A stretch of DNA of 64,000 nucleotides from contig PGYU01000014.1 of NCBI GenBank assembly GCA_002839825.1, forward strand, positions 1 through 64,000. Reading direction: 5' to 3'. Position 1 is the first letter of the stretch; every line of letters begins with the position of its first letter. Positions 16,811 to 26,020 of this stretch are shown in pieces. Under the pieces are notes generated by a model. It was given only the letters and a program-made list of their open reading frames with translations. It did not search any database and had not been told where the DNA came from. Origin of the DNA: Ignavibacteriae bacterium HGW-Ignavibacteriae-1 (GTDB taxonomy: Bacteria > Bacteroidota > Ignavibacteria > Kapaibacteriales > UBA2268). Position numbers and translations under genes: made by a program.

Positions 16811-18163
16811 TTATTTGATTAATCCAAGTGCAAACATAACTTCGTTTCTTGCTTGTAAGTAACTGAAAACTGCATTAATTCTATTGATTTGTGCAGTAAT
16901 CATCTGAGCGTTAGAAATTGTCAATTCAAAAATCCCCAAATCTCCGGCTTTGTATCGTTCGTTTACGCTTTCGTAATTTTTCTCGGATGCAAATAAAGCT
17001 CTGCGAGACACATCAATTTGCTTTTCAGCAGTTTCCAGATTCAAAAATGAATTTTGAACCGATTGGCGGACTTCCTGCTCTTTTTTCAAATACTGAACTT
17101 CGGTTTGGACATGTTGCAACTTTGAAGTCTGTACTTGCAAATTGGTAGAAAAATTACTAAATACCGGGAAATTTAGTGTCAATCCCAAAAATGAGCGCCC
17201 TCTTTCAGCCAATTCATTGAATTCCGTATGATTCCATCGCCATCCACCTGTGGCAATCAACGAAGGATAATACTGACCAACTGCATAGTCCAAACGTGCT
17301 TCTGACGCTTCCTTAGAATGTTCGAAAGCTTTCAAATCAAGTCTTTCTGCCAATGCTTTATTGACAGCTGCCCCAAATGAGCCAATTTCTTTGCGAAAAT
17401 CTGTCACATCAATTTCGGCAATATCTGAGGGCAAACTTGATTCTAAAAATGAGGCATCCATATCAGGATTCATTCCCATCATAATTAAAAGCGTAGCACG
17501 CGATTTATTGAAATTATTTTCGGAGTTGATTAATTCGATTTCTTTGTTTCCTATGTCGGCTTCTTGAGCATAAAGGTCAGTAATTGCAATTGTGCCGGAT
17601 TCGTGCATTGCCTGCAAACGAGTCAATTCAAATTTGGATTGTTGCAGATTTTCATTCCTAATTTCAACAATTTTGGAATTTTTGATAACCTCTACATATT
17701 GAGTATAAACCATTTGTTTGACATTGATGATTGAGAACTCATTGCTAAAATTTGAGGAGCTGAGGTTATTTTGGGCACGGTCGTAATTAGCTTCACGCGA
17801 AAATCCATCAAATAGCGGCAGAGAAAGTTGTGCGTTCATAAAATATGAATCGGGACTTGAGCCGGGAATATCAAACACCACACCTTCGAAATTCACCGAC
17901 CTGGTTGCATCGGGATTCAAAATGCGCGAATAGCCGGTATTGAAATCAAACCTTGGCAAGTAATTTCCGAAAGCATTTGTCAGGTCTGCACTTGCAGCAG
18001 CGACTTGTTGGCGGTTGACCATCAAATCATAGTTGTTTATAACTGCTATGTCAATACATTCTTGAAGACTATAAACTTTTTTACTTTTTGCTCCAAAGTC
18101 TTGGCTTTGGATTGTGATTGCCCCAAATAATAAGGTAAAAGCTACTATGCGAATGATAATCAT
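16811..18163 (-). CDS. TolC-family outer-membrane efflux protein
   Basis: A 450-residue protein with a hydrophobic N-terminal signal and two repeats of long helices and short strands ('SLQECIDIAVINNYDLMVNR' and 'AVNKALAERLDLKAFEHSK'), the TolC/OEP pattern. It forms the trimeric channel across outer membrane and periplasm. It is the first gene of the TolC-RDD-adaptor-ATPase-permease-permease operon and lies 89 nt after the GldM-like gene on the same strand, so the preceding cluster may read into it. Confidence 0.93.
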   Translation of the reverse strand: MIIIRIVAFTLLFGAITIQSQDFGAKSKKVYSLQECIDIAVINNYDLMVNRQQVAAASADLTNAFGNYLPRFDFNTGYSRILNPDATRSVNFEGVVFDIPGSSPDSYFMNAQLSLPLFDGFSREANYDRAQNNLSSSNFSNEFSIINVKQMVYTQYVEVIKNSKIVEIRNENLQQSKFELTRLQAMHESGTIAITDLYAQEADIGNKEIELINSENNFNKSRATLLIMMGMNPDMDASFLESSLPSDIAEIDVTDFRKEIGSFGAAVNKALAERLDLKAFEHSKEASEARLDYAVGQYYPSLIATGGWRWNHTEFNELAERGRSFLGLTLNFPVFSNFSTNLQVQTSKLQHVQTEVQYLKKEQEVRQSVQNSFLNLETAEKQIDVSRRALFASEKNYESVNERYKAGDLGIFELTISNAQMITAQINRINAVFSYLQARNEVMFALGLIK

Positions 18164-18252
18164 TCAAAAACTCCCTTTTCTGTTTTCATAAGCAATTATA
18201 CGTTTTTAATCGAGAATTGGTTACAAATCTGACAACATTTATTAGATTATAG

Positions 18253-19755
18253 TTAATTATCAGGGTATGAGACGATTTTAGACTTCTTGTTGTTTTGAGC
18301 GATAGCACGAATTTTGAAAGAAAATGGTTTGGAATCATCGCGTGGGACAATTTCAAAGACTTGTTTGGTCACAATTTGCTTGTCTTTGCTGATGTTTTGA
18401 GCACCAATAATCTCGCGAGCCACAGCGTTGCCTTCGGTAATTTCGATGCTTTTGATATAGTTTTCAGCCCCTTGGTGCAAACCGTAGGAATTAGTAAACA
18501 CTCGCACTTTGTTTTTTTCAAATCGTGCAATCCGGTGTATTTCAGGCTCGGGGAAATCTTTTACCGATATTTTGAATTTCTTACCGATAATTTTATCATT
18601 CACATATCTTTCGATAGTGTATTCCTTATCGATATCAGCTAAAGTTGGCGTGAAAGTAAAAGGCATATTATTCTCAGAAACGTGAACAGCTCTGCCTTCT
18701 GAATTCATCAACTTTGTGACATTTTCACGGTTACTCAACATCGGTAGATTTGGTTCGATAGTAAATTTCACATCGGGATACATAATTTCCGAATAAATTG
18801 GGTCGTCGAGAAGCTCTGCTATCACTCTAAATTCCCGTGAAAGTTCCTTTCCGTCAGCATGGCGAATTATGTTCAATTTCACTTTCATTGAGCCGAATTC
18901 GGGTGTATCTCCTTCCACAACAATAGTATTATTCGTAAATCCTACTATTTTTGCCGTGCCTTTGTTTGATTTATCCGGAACATGTGATATTTCGATAATA
19001 GGCTGACGTCGCAGGTCACTATTCAAATCTAATCCAAATACAAAAATCTCATTTCGCCATTTTGTATAGGCAATGCTTCGGACTATGTCGTCAGTCGGGG
19101 TGAGGATTACATTAGGGGAAAAGAGCGTTCTGCTATCAACGGTAGGATTAATAACTACAGTATCTATACGAGTGTCGTTTACTCCGGTCATTTCCATTGC
19201 CACCGCTGCCCCTTCAAAATCATACACAACTTGATAATTCAAAATGAAACGGATATTATCTTTGACGACCGCTCCCAATGTTTCAGGGTCATTGCTGACG
19301 GCTGTGGCTTCCACGTTTACAACAAAAGTGTTGTTTTTCAGTTCATTCATTACAGGATGCCACATAAATTTGGCATTTTGATTTTCCAAGTCCTCCGAAA
19401 CTCTGAAGTAGCGAGTATTTCCGGATTTTTCGTCCATCAGATTTATTTTGCGGTTTATTGATTGGTCTTCGATTTCAAATTCAAACTTGACATCCTTAAC
19501 ATTACCGGTGAAATAAATCGTATTTACCGTATCGGCACTAACGATTTTCATACCTGTAGAATCAAATGTCAGCAAAGTATTAAGAGCATTTTTCTCGGCT
19601 TTAAGATTGAAAGGCAATTGGAAAATTCTATTATCAGCCAAGATTTTGCCGTTTTCTTCCTCTTCTTTCTTACTTTGTGGAATCAATAGAATCAGAGCGG
19701 CTAAATACAGCACGAAATAGATTTCAATCACCCTTTTTTTTCGATTATACATCAT
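18253..19755 (-). CDS. GldM/PorM-like protein with one membrane helix and Ig-like domains
   Basis: A 500-residue protein: a short basic N-terminus, one helix (about 10-27), then a long all-beta periplasmic part that looks like several tandem Ig-like domains. The segment 'FKISVKDFPEPEIHR' resembles the 'VKRIPDP' linker of GldM, and the single-helix plus stacked-beta layout is that of GldM, the rotor/stator partner of GldL in gliding motility and type IX secretion. GldM of Flavobacterium is of similar size. Its gene begins 5 nt after a GldL-like gene, as in gldLM operons. The resemblance is from memory and order, not a computed match, and GldK and GldN are absent here. Two ATGs stand in tandem at the start. 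Confidence 0.5.
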   Translation of the reverse strand: MMYNRKKRVIEIYFVLYLAALILLIPQSKKEEEENGKILADNRIFQLPFNLKAEKNALNTLLTFDSTGMKIVSADTVNTIYFTGNVKDVKFEFEIEDQSINRKINLMDEKSGNTRYFRVSEDLENQNAKFMWHPVMNELKNNTFVVNVEATAVSNDPETLGAVVKDNIRFILNYQVVYDFEGAAVAMEMTGVNDTRIDTVVINPTVDSRTLFSPNVILTPTDDIVRSIAYTKWRNEIFVFGLDLNSDLRRQPIIEISHVPDKSNKGTAKIVGFTNNTIVVEGDTPEFGSMKVKLNIIRHADGKELSREFRVIAELLDDPIYSEIMYPDVKFTIEPNLPMLSNRENVTKLMNSEGRAVHVSENNMPFTFTPTLADIDKEYTIERYVNDKIIGKKFKISVKDFPEPEIHRIARFEKNKVRVFTNSYGLHQGAENYIKSIEITEGNAVAREIIGAQNISKDKQIVTKQVFEIVPRDDSKPFSFKIRAIAQNNKKSKIVSYPDN

Positions 19756-19760
19756 CAGGT

Positions 19761-20540
19761 CTAAATCCTCGATTGCAAAATTCGCTCAAGTTCTTTGCGG
19801 ACAGCAGCTTCGATTTCGGCTCTTTTGATAGCTTCGGCAGCCTTATTAAGTGTCTCGATATTTTGTTGGAGGTTTTGTAGTTCGGCATTGGTCTTCTCCA
19901 TGATTCCAATCATTTTTGGATTAGGATTGGACATATCGGCATAACTTTGATTGAGCGATTCCAATCTGGACAAAATTAGCCCTTGATTGGCAACAAATGC
20001 TTTCATTGTTTCAGAAATTTCTTCTAACTGGACGACAGCACTTGCGAAATCTACAGAAATCTCCCCCACTTCATCCATTAACATCTCAGAATCAGAATTA
20101 TTACCCTTATTATCATATTGTTCGAGTTCGTCATCTGGAGTAAATAGCATTACAATAAACATAGTCGCAAGCATACCTGCTTCGAAAATCACTCCTGCTA
20201 TAACCATTTCGTCAGTCAACAAATCGCTGAATCGTCGCAAGCCTATTAGCACAAGTAAAATTGCCGCGCCGAAATAGACAAATGAATTGATAACGGAAAA
20301 AAAGTAGCGATTAACGACTTCCTGCATCCATAGCATGGTTCCACGCCAAAAGCCTAAAACGTATGTAATTTGAACTTCTCGTTTGATATATTTGTGCATA
20401 TCTCGCTCGAAAACACAGATTTTCCATAATGTAAGGAGTATAGCCAAAGAGCCGGATTGCTTTTCGTATCGTAGTTCATGATAAATACTCCTCAGCAAGG
20501 CACGACCCTCTAAAGACATCAACGAATCAATTTTTTCCAT
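19761..20540 (-). CDS. GldL-like membrane protein with acidic residue in helix 2
   Basis: A 259-residue protein. Residues 1-80 form a cytoplasmic domain not found in classical GldL. Two helices follow (about 86-103 and 112-134), the second carrying a buried glutamate, E120 in 'GVIFEAGML', then 'FTPDDELEQ'. Classical GldL has an essential membrane glutamate in a similar 'TEAIIFAYSAFEPVDDELDW' setting, so both the acidic residue and the following DDEL correspond. The C-terminal third (about 160-255) is a long coiled coil. GldL is the proton-driven motor component of gliding/type IX secretion. Position beside a GldM-like gene supports this; the extra N-terminal domain and missing gldK/gldN argue for a divergent form or a different motor. 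Confidence 0.55.
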   Translation of the reverse strand: MEKIDSLMSLEGRALLRSIYHELRYEKQSGSLAILLTLWKICVFERDMHKYIKREVQITYVLGFWRGTMLWMQEVVNRYFFSVINSFVYFGAAILLVLIGLRRFSDLLTDEMVIAGVIFEAGMLATMFIVMLFTPDDELEQYDNKGNNSDSEMLMDEVGEISVDFASAVVQLEEISETMKAFVANQGLILSRLESLNQSYADMSNPNPKMIGIMEKTNAELQNLQQNIETLNKAAEAIKRAEIEAAVRKELERILQSRI

Positions 20541-20558
20541 CTTTGCGAACCCTTCTAT

Positions 20559-21641
20559 TTAGGTTTTTGTTTTCAAAATTACGATAATTCCGGCAACTAA
20601 AAATATCATATTTGCCATCCAACCCGCCACTATTGGCTGAATATCCATAGTTTGCGCCAAAGGTTGGCTTACTTTCAGAAAAATGATATAGAAAAATGAA
20701 ATTACCAAAGCTGCCCCAATTTGTATTGCAATGCCACCTTTACGTCTAACAGAAGCAAAAGGTACGCCAAAAAGTATCACGATGAAATTTGCAAATGGAT
20801 AGGCATATTGACCATGATAATCAATTTGCAATTCCCTGACATCTCTGCCCCCACTTTGCAAAATTTCTATAAACTCGGCTAATTCGTCAAAATTCATCTC
20901 ATCAGGAGATTTTTTCAACTTTGCAATTTTACTGTCAGTAATGTTTAAAACCATTTCGAGCGAATCATGTCTGATTGTATTGACGTTGTTTCCTGTGTAA
21001 ATGCGCTCAATTACTTGCCTCATCATCCATTTTTGCTTTGCATCATTCCACTCTATAAGATTCGATTCGATGCGGCGGGTCAATCTTGGAGTATTCTCGT
21101 TCGTAAAATATTCAATTGCAATTCGACTGCCGGATTTGATATCCGAATCATAATGTTGCATCAGCAAATTTACTGTAGGACCTTCTCGAAAATAAAGGTT
21201 GTAAATAGGTGCGTTGGTATTCGACATCGAAAAATATTTATTGGAAATATCGTGCTTAAGTTTGTTTGATTCCGGTACAACCCAGCCGTTGAAGTACAAA
21301 TGTGCGAAACTGATGAGGATTGCCATTGTGACAAAAGGCAACATGATTCGGTACAAACTGACGCCGCCGGACTTCAATGCAGTTATTTCGTTCAAAGTGG
21401 ACATCCGTCCCATTGTAAAGAGCGTCGAAAGCAGTGATGCAATTGGAGTCAAAAGCTTGAGGATTTCGGGCATGAAGTAAAAATAATAGTGTGCAATTAT
21501 CTCGACAGTCGCATTTTGGTCGAGAAATTTATCAAGATTGCTCATCAAATCAATAACAACAAATATCATGCTCAATGCGAGTTGAGCAAAAATAAATGTA
21601 AATATGAATTGCTTTATTATGTATCTGTCAATTATTTTCAT
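20559..21641 (-). CDS. LptF/LptG-family lipopolysaccharide export permease
   Basis: A 360-residue protein with the YjgP/YjgQ layout. Three N-terminal helices carry 'MKIIDRYIIKQFIFTF' and 'LLTPIASLLSTLFTMGRMS', a periplasmic jellyroll lies at about 120-270, and three C-terminal helices carry 'PFANFIVILFGVPFASVRRK'. LptF/G extract LPS from the inner membrane with LptB. Only one such gene is in the window. Its start overlaps the heparinase gene by 14 nt and it precedes the GldL-like gene by 18 nt. Confidence 0.92.
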   Translation of the reverse strand: MKIIDRYIIKQFIFTFIFAQLALSMIFVVIDLMSNLDKFLDQNATVEIIAHYYFYFMPEILKLLTPIASLLSTLFTMGRMSTLNEITALKSGGVSLYRIMLPFVTMAILISFAHLYFNGWVVPESNKLKHDISNKYFSMSNTNAPIYNLYFREGPTVNLLMQHYDSDIKSGSRIAIEYFTNENTPRLTRRIESNLIEWNDAKQKWMMRQVIERIYTGNNVNTIRHDSLEMVLNITDSKIAKLKKSPDEMNFDELAEFIEILQSGGRDVRELQIDYHGQYAYPFANFIVILFGVPFASVRRKGGIAIQIGAALVISFFYIIFLKVSQPLAQTMDIQPIVAGWMANMIFLVAGIIVILKTKT

Positions 21642-23679
21642 TTATACTTATTTGCCAGTTAATGTTAGTTTCATAGCTTGTTAAAACGATTTTGTCGGCT
21701 TTTACTTTTTTCCCATATTCAGTAGCATAGTCATATTCGATAATTTGGAATTTTCCGTCGTCGGATTTGAGCCAAATCGAGCATTCTTCGATTTCGATTT
21801 TTATCAGATTTTCGTTGATTGCTTCAGCTTTCAATCCCGGGAAAAGATGGAAATTTATGAATTTTATCTCTTTGAGTTCGTAACTATCAATGGCTTCGAT
21901 TGCATCATCTTTGATTTTCAAAGCTCTTTTTACAGGCTGCCCATAACCGTAATGCTCGGCTTCGATTTCGTCATCGTCGAATTTCAGCATTTGCGATTTT
22001 GTCAAATCATCTAACCAAAACAAATCTCCACCTAAGCCTTCCGGTAATGGATTTTGTTCCATATTGACATCTTGCAATACATTATGTGATGCCGTAGAGC
22101 GGAACAAATTACGTAATTCGGGATAAGCAGTGTAATTGAATGTGCCAGGGTCGGTGAAAATTTCTCGCCCGTGAACAAAAAGACAAAAGCTGAGTTGGTC
22201 ATTATGAGCGTGACCACCCTTTCCATTTTGCCCTAAACTGCCGCATCGGAAATATAAGTTGAATTTATTTCGATTGATTACATACAGTCCAAAATCATCA
22301 AATCTGAACGCACTATTTTCCCTATAAACCATCTCATCTAAATTGCGTAAGTCTTTAGAAATTATATCACCTTCGCGAGCAATAAAAGGCGGATTTGTTC
22401 GGAGGAAAAAGCCCGAATCGTCATCACCGATTTTTGGGTATCGTCCATCATCAAGAGAAGTTGCCGCTGAAAAGTTCTTTATAGCTTGGATTCGATTCAT
22501 GACTTCGTCCGCGAAGATAATGCGATTGTCATCAATAGTAAAACTATCATCTGAATTGATAAGCATATTCAACCAATTCAATCTATTATCACCAATATTT
22601 TCGATTGCTGATAATGAGGTGAAAAGCATTTCCGAAACGAAAAAATGATATGGCAAAGATGCTTCGAAGTTTCCGCCGTCATTGTCAAATTGGTACAAGA
22701 TTTCCTCAGACAACATATTCAAAGCAAAACGCAAGGTTCTGATTTTTTTATCTGATGCACCCAAAAATGATGACAAGATTATCAGTCCGCAAATTCCGGC
22801 AAAGTAATGATTGCCCCTCATTCCACCTGACCATTCCAAATTTTTGCGGATGAAATTATAATGGTCTTCAAGCGTAGAGGAAATGATTATATCTTTTTCG
22901 GAAACGGTTGAGCCATTCTGCTTTTTAATTGCCAAATAAGCACAGATATTCACGGCTCTGATAGCAGCATCCATAGCAGTCATCCACTGAGTGCCAAAAT
23001 ATGGCGGATTGGACATTATGAAGTCTATCGCAATATTATCGGCGGCTTTGATATATTTCAAATCGCCCGAAACATGACTTGCGAAAGCCATCCAAGGCAG
23101 AAATTGGAGCCGCCCTATTTCCCATGGCACTTTGATATCAACTCCTTCGATAGCTCCGTATCTAATCTTTCTGTGCCAAGTGTTTTCATTCCATCTATAT
23201 CCCGAAGCAAAATCGCGTTCCCAATCAATTAGTTTGTAGCTTTCGGGCAAATTTCTCGAGATTAGTATCGAATGCTTTTGATTTTGTTCATTTATATGCT
23301 TTTTTATGTATTCTCTGTGACTTTTAAAATTTTGGGGTTTGGTGCAATGCTTGTTTACTTCGTAAGAATTTTCGTAATAATGCCCACAATTGATGTCATA
23401 ATGACCTAAGATATCGAATCTATGCTCAAGAACTCGGTCGCAAACATTGAAGAGTATATCGCTTTTTTCATTATCAAATTTGGCGATGAAATCTTTGAAA
23501 ATATCAAAATTGAGATTTTGCACATCAACTGCCTTCCCCGAAAAAGAAGATTTCGCTGCGTAAAGCTGACGCCTGTAACGGTTTTTGAGGTATTCTGTGA
23601 TTTTCCATACGAACTTATCGAGCAGAAATTTTGTTCCTCTCTTTTTGTTAAGCGATAGTATGTTATCTATAATTTGCAT
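21628..23679 (-). CDS. Heparinase II/III-family protein (polysaccharide lyase-like)
   Basis: A 683-residue protein with the alpha/alpha-toroid N-terminal part (about 150-440) and the beta-sheet heparinase II/III domain at the C-terminus, whose hallmark 'GHAHNDQLSF' and 'TDPGTFNY' are present. Family members cleave or bind acidic polysaccharides, and many sit in exopolysaccharide clusters. No signal peptide is evident (the N-terminus is 'MQIIDNILSLNKKRG'), so export is uncertain. It is the first gene of a four-gene run with the LptF/G permease and GldL/GldM-like genes. Confidence 0.85.
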   Translation of the reverse strand: MQIIDNILSLNKKRGTKFLLDKFVWKITEYLKNRYRRQLYAAKSSFSGKAVDVQNLNFDIFKDFIAKFDNEKSDILFNVCDRVLEHRFDILGHYDINCGHYYENSYEVNKHCTKPQNFKSHREYIKKHINEQNQKHSILISRNLPESYKLIDWERDFASGYRWNENTWHRKIRYGAIEGVDIKVPWEIGRLQFLPWMAFASHVSGDLKYIKAADNIAIDFIMSNPPYFGTQWMTAMDAAIRAVNICAYLAIKKQNGSTVSEKDIIISSTLEDHYNFIRKNLEWSGGMRGNHYFAGICGLIILSSFLGASDKKIRTLRFALNMLSEEILYQFDNDGGNFEASLPYHFFVSEMLFTSLSAIENIGDNRLNWLNMLINSDDSFTIDDNRIIFADEVMNRIQAIKNFSAATSLDDGRYPKIGDDDSGFFLRTNPPFIAREGDIISKDLRNLDEMVYRENSAFRFDDFGLYVINRNKFNLYFRCGSLGQNGKGGHAHNDQLSFCLFVHGREIFTDPGTFNYTAYPELRNLFRSTASHNVLQDVNMEQNPLPEGLGGDLFWLDDLTKSQMLKFDDDEIEAEHYGYGQPVKRALKIKDDAIEAIDSYELKEIKFINFHLFPGLKAEAINENLIKIEIEECSIWLKSDDGKFQIIEYDYATEYGKKVKADKIVLTSYETNINWQISINENN

Positions 23680-23698
23680 TTTTTATCATTACAAATAT

Positions 23699-23706
23699 CA
23701 AAATTA
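23699..23706 (-). promoter_or_regulatory. Candidate -7 element (TAATTTTG) for the heparinase operon
   Basis: Minus-strand TAATTTTG matches TAnnTTTG. The predicted transcript start is near 23694, about 15 nt ahead of ATG 23679. No TTTG is present at the expected -33 position, so support is moderate. Confidence 0.35.
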
Positions 23707-23767
23707 AAAATTATTTCTCTATATCTTAGTCTTTATTTTTATTTAATTGTACAATTTCGGAAAAACA

Positions 23768-23983
23768 ATGTCAAATTTAATATCGAACAGTTTGAATATT
23801 AACGATTATGAAATATTAATCCGTCGTCGTGGCGAAACAGACTATGCTTCATATTGCCCTCAATTGAACCTAATGCTAGTTGGTTCATATCACGAAGAGG
23901 TCGAAAATAAAATGTACGAAAAAGTCGTAAGTCATATAGAAGAACTGAAAAAGCAGACAAGCACAGACCCTTCTAACAACTAA
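23768..23983 (+). CDS. Small HicB-like (UPF0150-type) protein
   Basis: A 71-residue protein. 'DYASYCPQLNLMLVG' (about 25-39) resembles the 'Y.AYCPEL' core of HicB/UPF0150 domains, followed by a helix with lysines and glutamates. HicB normally neutralises HicA, but no HicA-like frame is adjacent and no DNA-binding domain is present. ATG 23768 was chosen over an upstream TTG at 23747, giving a shorter and more typical N-terminus. The gene ends 1 nt before the CPBP gene, so the two are co-transcribed. Confidence 0.6.
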   Translation: MSNLISNSLNINDYEILIRRRGETDYASYCPQLNLMLVGSYHEEVENKMYEKVVSHIEELKKQTSTDPSNN

Positions 23984-23984
23984 A

Positions 23985-24863
23985 ATGTCTGCGAAATTTT
24001 CACTTTTTGTACATCCTTGGTACAGAATTGCCTTTTTTTTAGTGGCAGTCTTAATTTTTTGGACTGCCTCTTTCTATTTTGGGAGTCCAAGTCACGGTTT
24101 TGACGTATTGCACTTGCTTATTTTCCCACTTTTCATGATTGCAATATCAGGTTTTATCGAATGGAGCCGCCCGGGAAAGCATTTTTGGATTTTCGGGCTA
24201 TCTTTTGATAGAAGCGCTTTCCATAACATTGCTCTCGCTCTAAACTTAGTGCTTACATTTGTGATATTTTTTTTTATCACATCTTTGATTTTCTTTGAAG
24301 TCAGTATCGGTGAAATGGGTTTCCCAATTTTATATATATTGATCTATCATGTTTTTGTGGCATTTATGGAAGAAATTATGCTTCGCGGAATAATTCTCCA
24401 ATCACTTTCTGAAAAATTCGGCTTTGCCGCAGCAGCATTAACTACATCAGCAGTCTTTGCAGCACTTCATTTGTTTAATCCCGGAATAGATTTATTGTCG
24501 CTAATAAATATTACTTTAGCCGGATTAGTACTTTCATTTATGTACTTCAAAACTAAAACACTTTGGATGAGTATTGCTTTTCATTATTTCTGGAATGTAG
24601 GTATAGCACTGTTTCTTGGAGTAAATTTGAGCGGATTCAGTTCCGAAGCATCATTGATAATTATAAGCGAAGTTCCTCAAAATATATTTTGGGGTGGGCA
24701 TTTTGGTCCGGAAAGCGGACTGATAACCACTTTGTTCTTATTGTTGATTTTTTATCCTATTGCAAAATATGGAAAAATTTCTCCATATGTAACATCGAAA
24801 TTGTTTAAGCGTCGTTATAATGAATCAATGTTAAAACTAAGTGATGAAATAACATCTAAATAA
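23985..24863 (+). CDS. CPBP-family intramembrane glutamic protease-like protein
   Basis: A 292-residue protein with about eight helices and the CAAX/bacteriocin-processing (ABI) motifs: E129-E130-xxx-R134, 'FAALHLFNPG' and 'HYFWN'. Relatives include Rce1 and bacterial enzymes for bacteriocin self-immunity. The catalytic glutamates and histidines all appear present. It stands in a run with a HicB-like, a TPR and a NamZ gene. Confidence 0.9.
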   Translation: MSAKFSLFVHPWYRIAFFLVAVLIFWTASFYFGSPSHGFDVLHLLIFPLFMIAISGFIEWSRPGKHFWIFGLSFDRSAFHNIALALNLVLTFVIFFFITSLIFFEVSIGEMGFPILYILIYHVFVAFMEEIMLRGIILQSLSEKFGFAAAALTTSAVFAALHLFNPGIDLLSLINITLAGLVLSFMYFKTKTLWMSIAFHYFWNVGIALFLGVNLSGFSSEASLIIISEVPQNIFWGGHFGPESGLITTLFLLLIFYPIAKYGKISPYVTSKLFKRRYNESMLKLSDEITSK

Positions 24864-24865
24864 TT

Positions 24866-26020
24866 ATGAAAGCAAAATTTCTTGTAATTCTCGCGATATT
24901 TGTAATGAGCAGCACTCAAATGATTTCCCAATGGTCAATCATGCGTTCTGATGCTGATAGTCTGGTACGTTTGGGGACCGGATACATTTACAATGTTGAA
25001 TTTGCCAAAGCGGAAGACTGTTTCCAACAAGTCAAGGATATATATCCAGAGCATCCAGCCGGATATTTTTTGGATGCAATGGTGGAATGGTGGCGAATAA
25101 CTTTGGATAGGTCAACTAATCGGCATGACGCAAATTTTGAAAGAAAGATATCGCAAGTTATCGAAATGTGTGACAAGTTGTTGAAGGACAATCCATCTAA
25201 TTTGAACGGTCTATTTTTCAAAGCAGGTGCAATTGGTTTTCGTGGACGCTATTATGCCCAAAAGGAAGAATGGGTGAAAGCTGCCAGAGACGGGAGTACA
25301 GCGTATAATTTGTTAATCGAAAGTTACAAAATCGCTCCTCAAAACCATGACATAATGCTTGGAACGGGCATTTATAACTACTTTGCTGTAGCTGTGCCAG
25401 AAAAATATCCATTGTTGAAACCACTGCTTGCATTTTTACCACGAGGCGATAAGTTGTTAGCATTGCACCAATTACGTGCAGCAGCAAGAAATGCTCGATA
25501 TGCCGATATCGAAGCAAAAACTGTACTTCTGCAAATTTATTATTCATTTGAGCGAGATAATGATTTCGCTCATGCAATGGCTCAGGAATTGTTTGAAGCA
25601 TATCCACAAAATGCATATTTCCACAGATATTTGGGTAGAGTAATAGTTCGCAAAGGTCTAACAGATGAGTATGAAAAAATTTGGCGTGAAATTTTATTAA
25701 AATGCATGGACAAAAAGTTTGGATACGACAATCTGACAGCCCGCGAAGCAATGTATTACGTTGGATTGGCGCTGCTGAAAAAAGGTCGCTATGATCAAGC
25801 TTTAAGATATTTTTTGAAATCTGACGAAGGAAATGTCGTACTTGACAAAGAATCTTCGGGATTTCAGGTAAATTCAAATATTTACATCGGCAATATATAT
25901 GACATGACAGGCAAGCGGGACGTGGCACTTCAGTATTATCGCAAAGTTCTTGCGATGAAGGAATATGAGGATTCGCATAGAAAAGCTCAAAATTTTATTG
26001 ATAAGGGATATGGCAAATGA
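24866..26020 (+). CDS. Exported tetratricopeptide-repeat protein
   Basis: A 384-residue protein with an N-terminal signal peptide (MKAKFLVILAIFVMSSTQM) and helical repeats with TPR spacing, for example 'GYIYNVEFAKAEDCFQQVKD', 'ALLKKGRYDQALRYFLKSDE' and 'IYDMTGKRDVALQYYRKVL'. TPR arrays bind other proteins. It starts 2 nt after the CPBP gene and overlaps the muramidase gene by 4 nt (ATGA), implying coupled synthesis. Confidence 0.85.
   Translation: MKAKFLVILAIFVMSSTQMISQWSIMRSDADSLVRLGTGYIYNVEFAKAEDCFQQVKDIYPEHPAGYFLDAMVEWWRITLDRSTNRHDANFERKISQVIEMCDKLLKDNPSNLNGLFFKAGAIGFRGRYYAQKEEWVKAARDGSTAYNLLIESYKIAPQNHDIMLGTGIYNYFAVAVPEKYPLLKPLLAFLPRGDKLLALHQLRAAARNARYADIEAKTVLLQIYYSFERDNDFAHAMAQELFEAYPQNAYFHRYLGRVIVRKGLTDEYEKIWREILLKCMDKKFGYDNLTAREAMYYVGLALLKKGRYDQALRYFLKSDEGNVVLDKESSGFQVNSNIYIGNIYDMTGKRDVALQYYRKVLAMKEYEDSHRKAQNFIDKGYGK

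Noticed and set aside
23768-23983. A complete HicAB toxin-antitoxin locus
   Set aside because: No HicA-like frame is adjacent on either side, and the protein has no DNA-binding domain.
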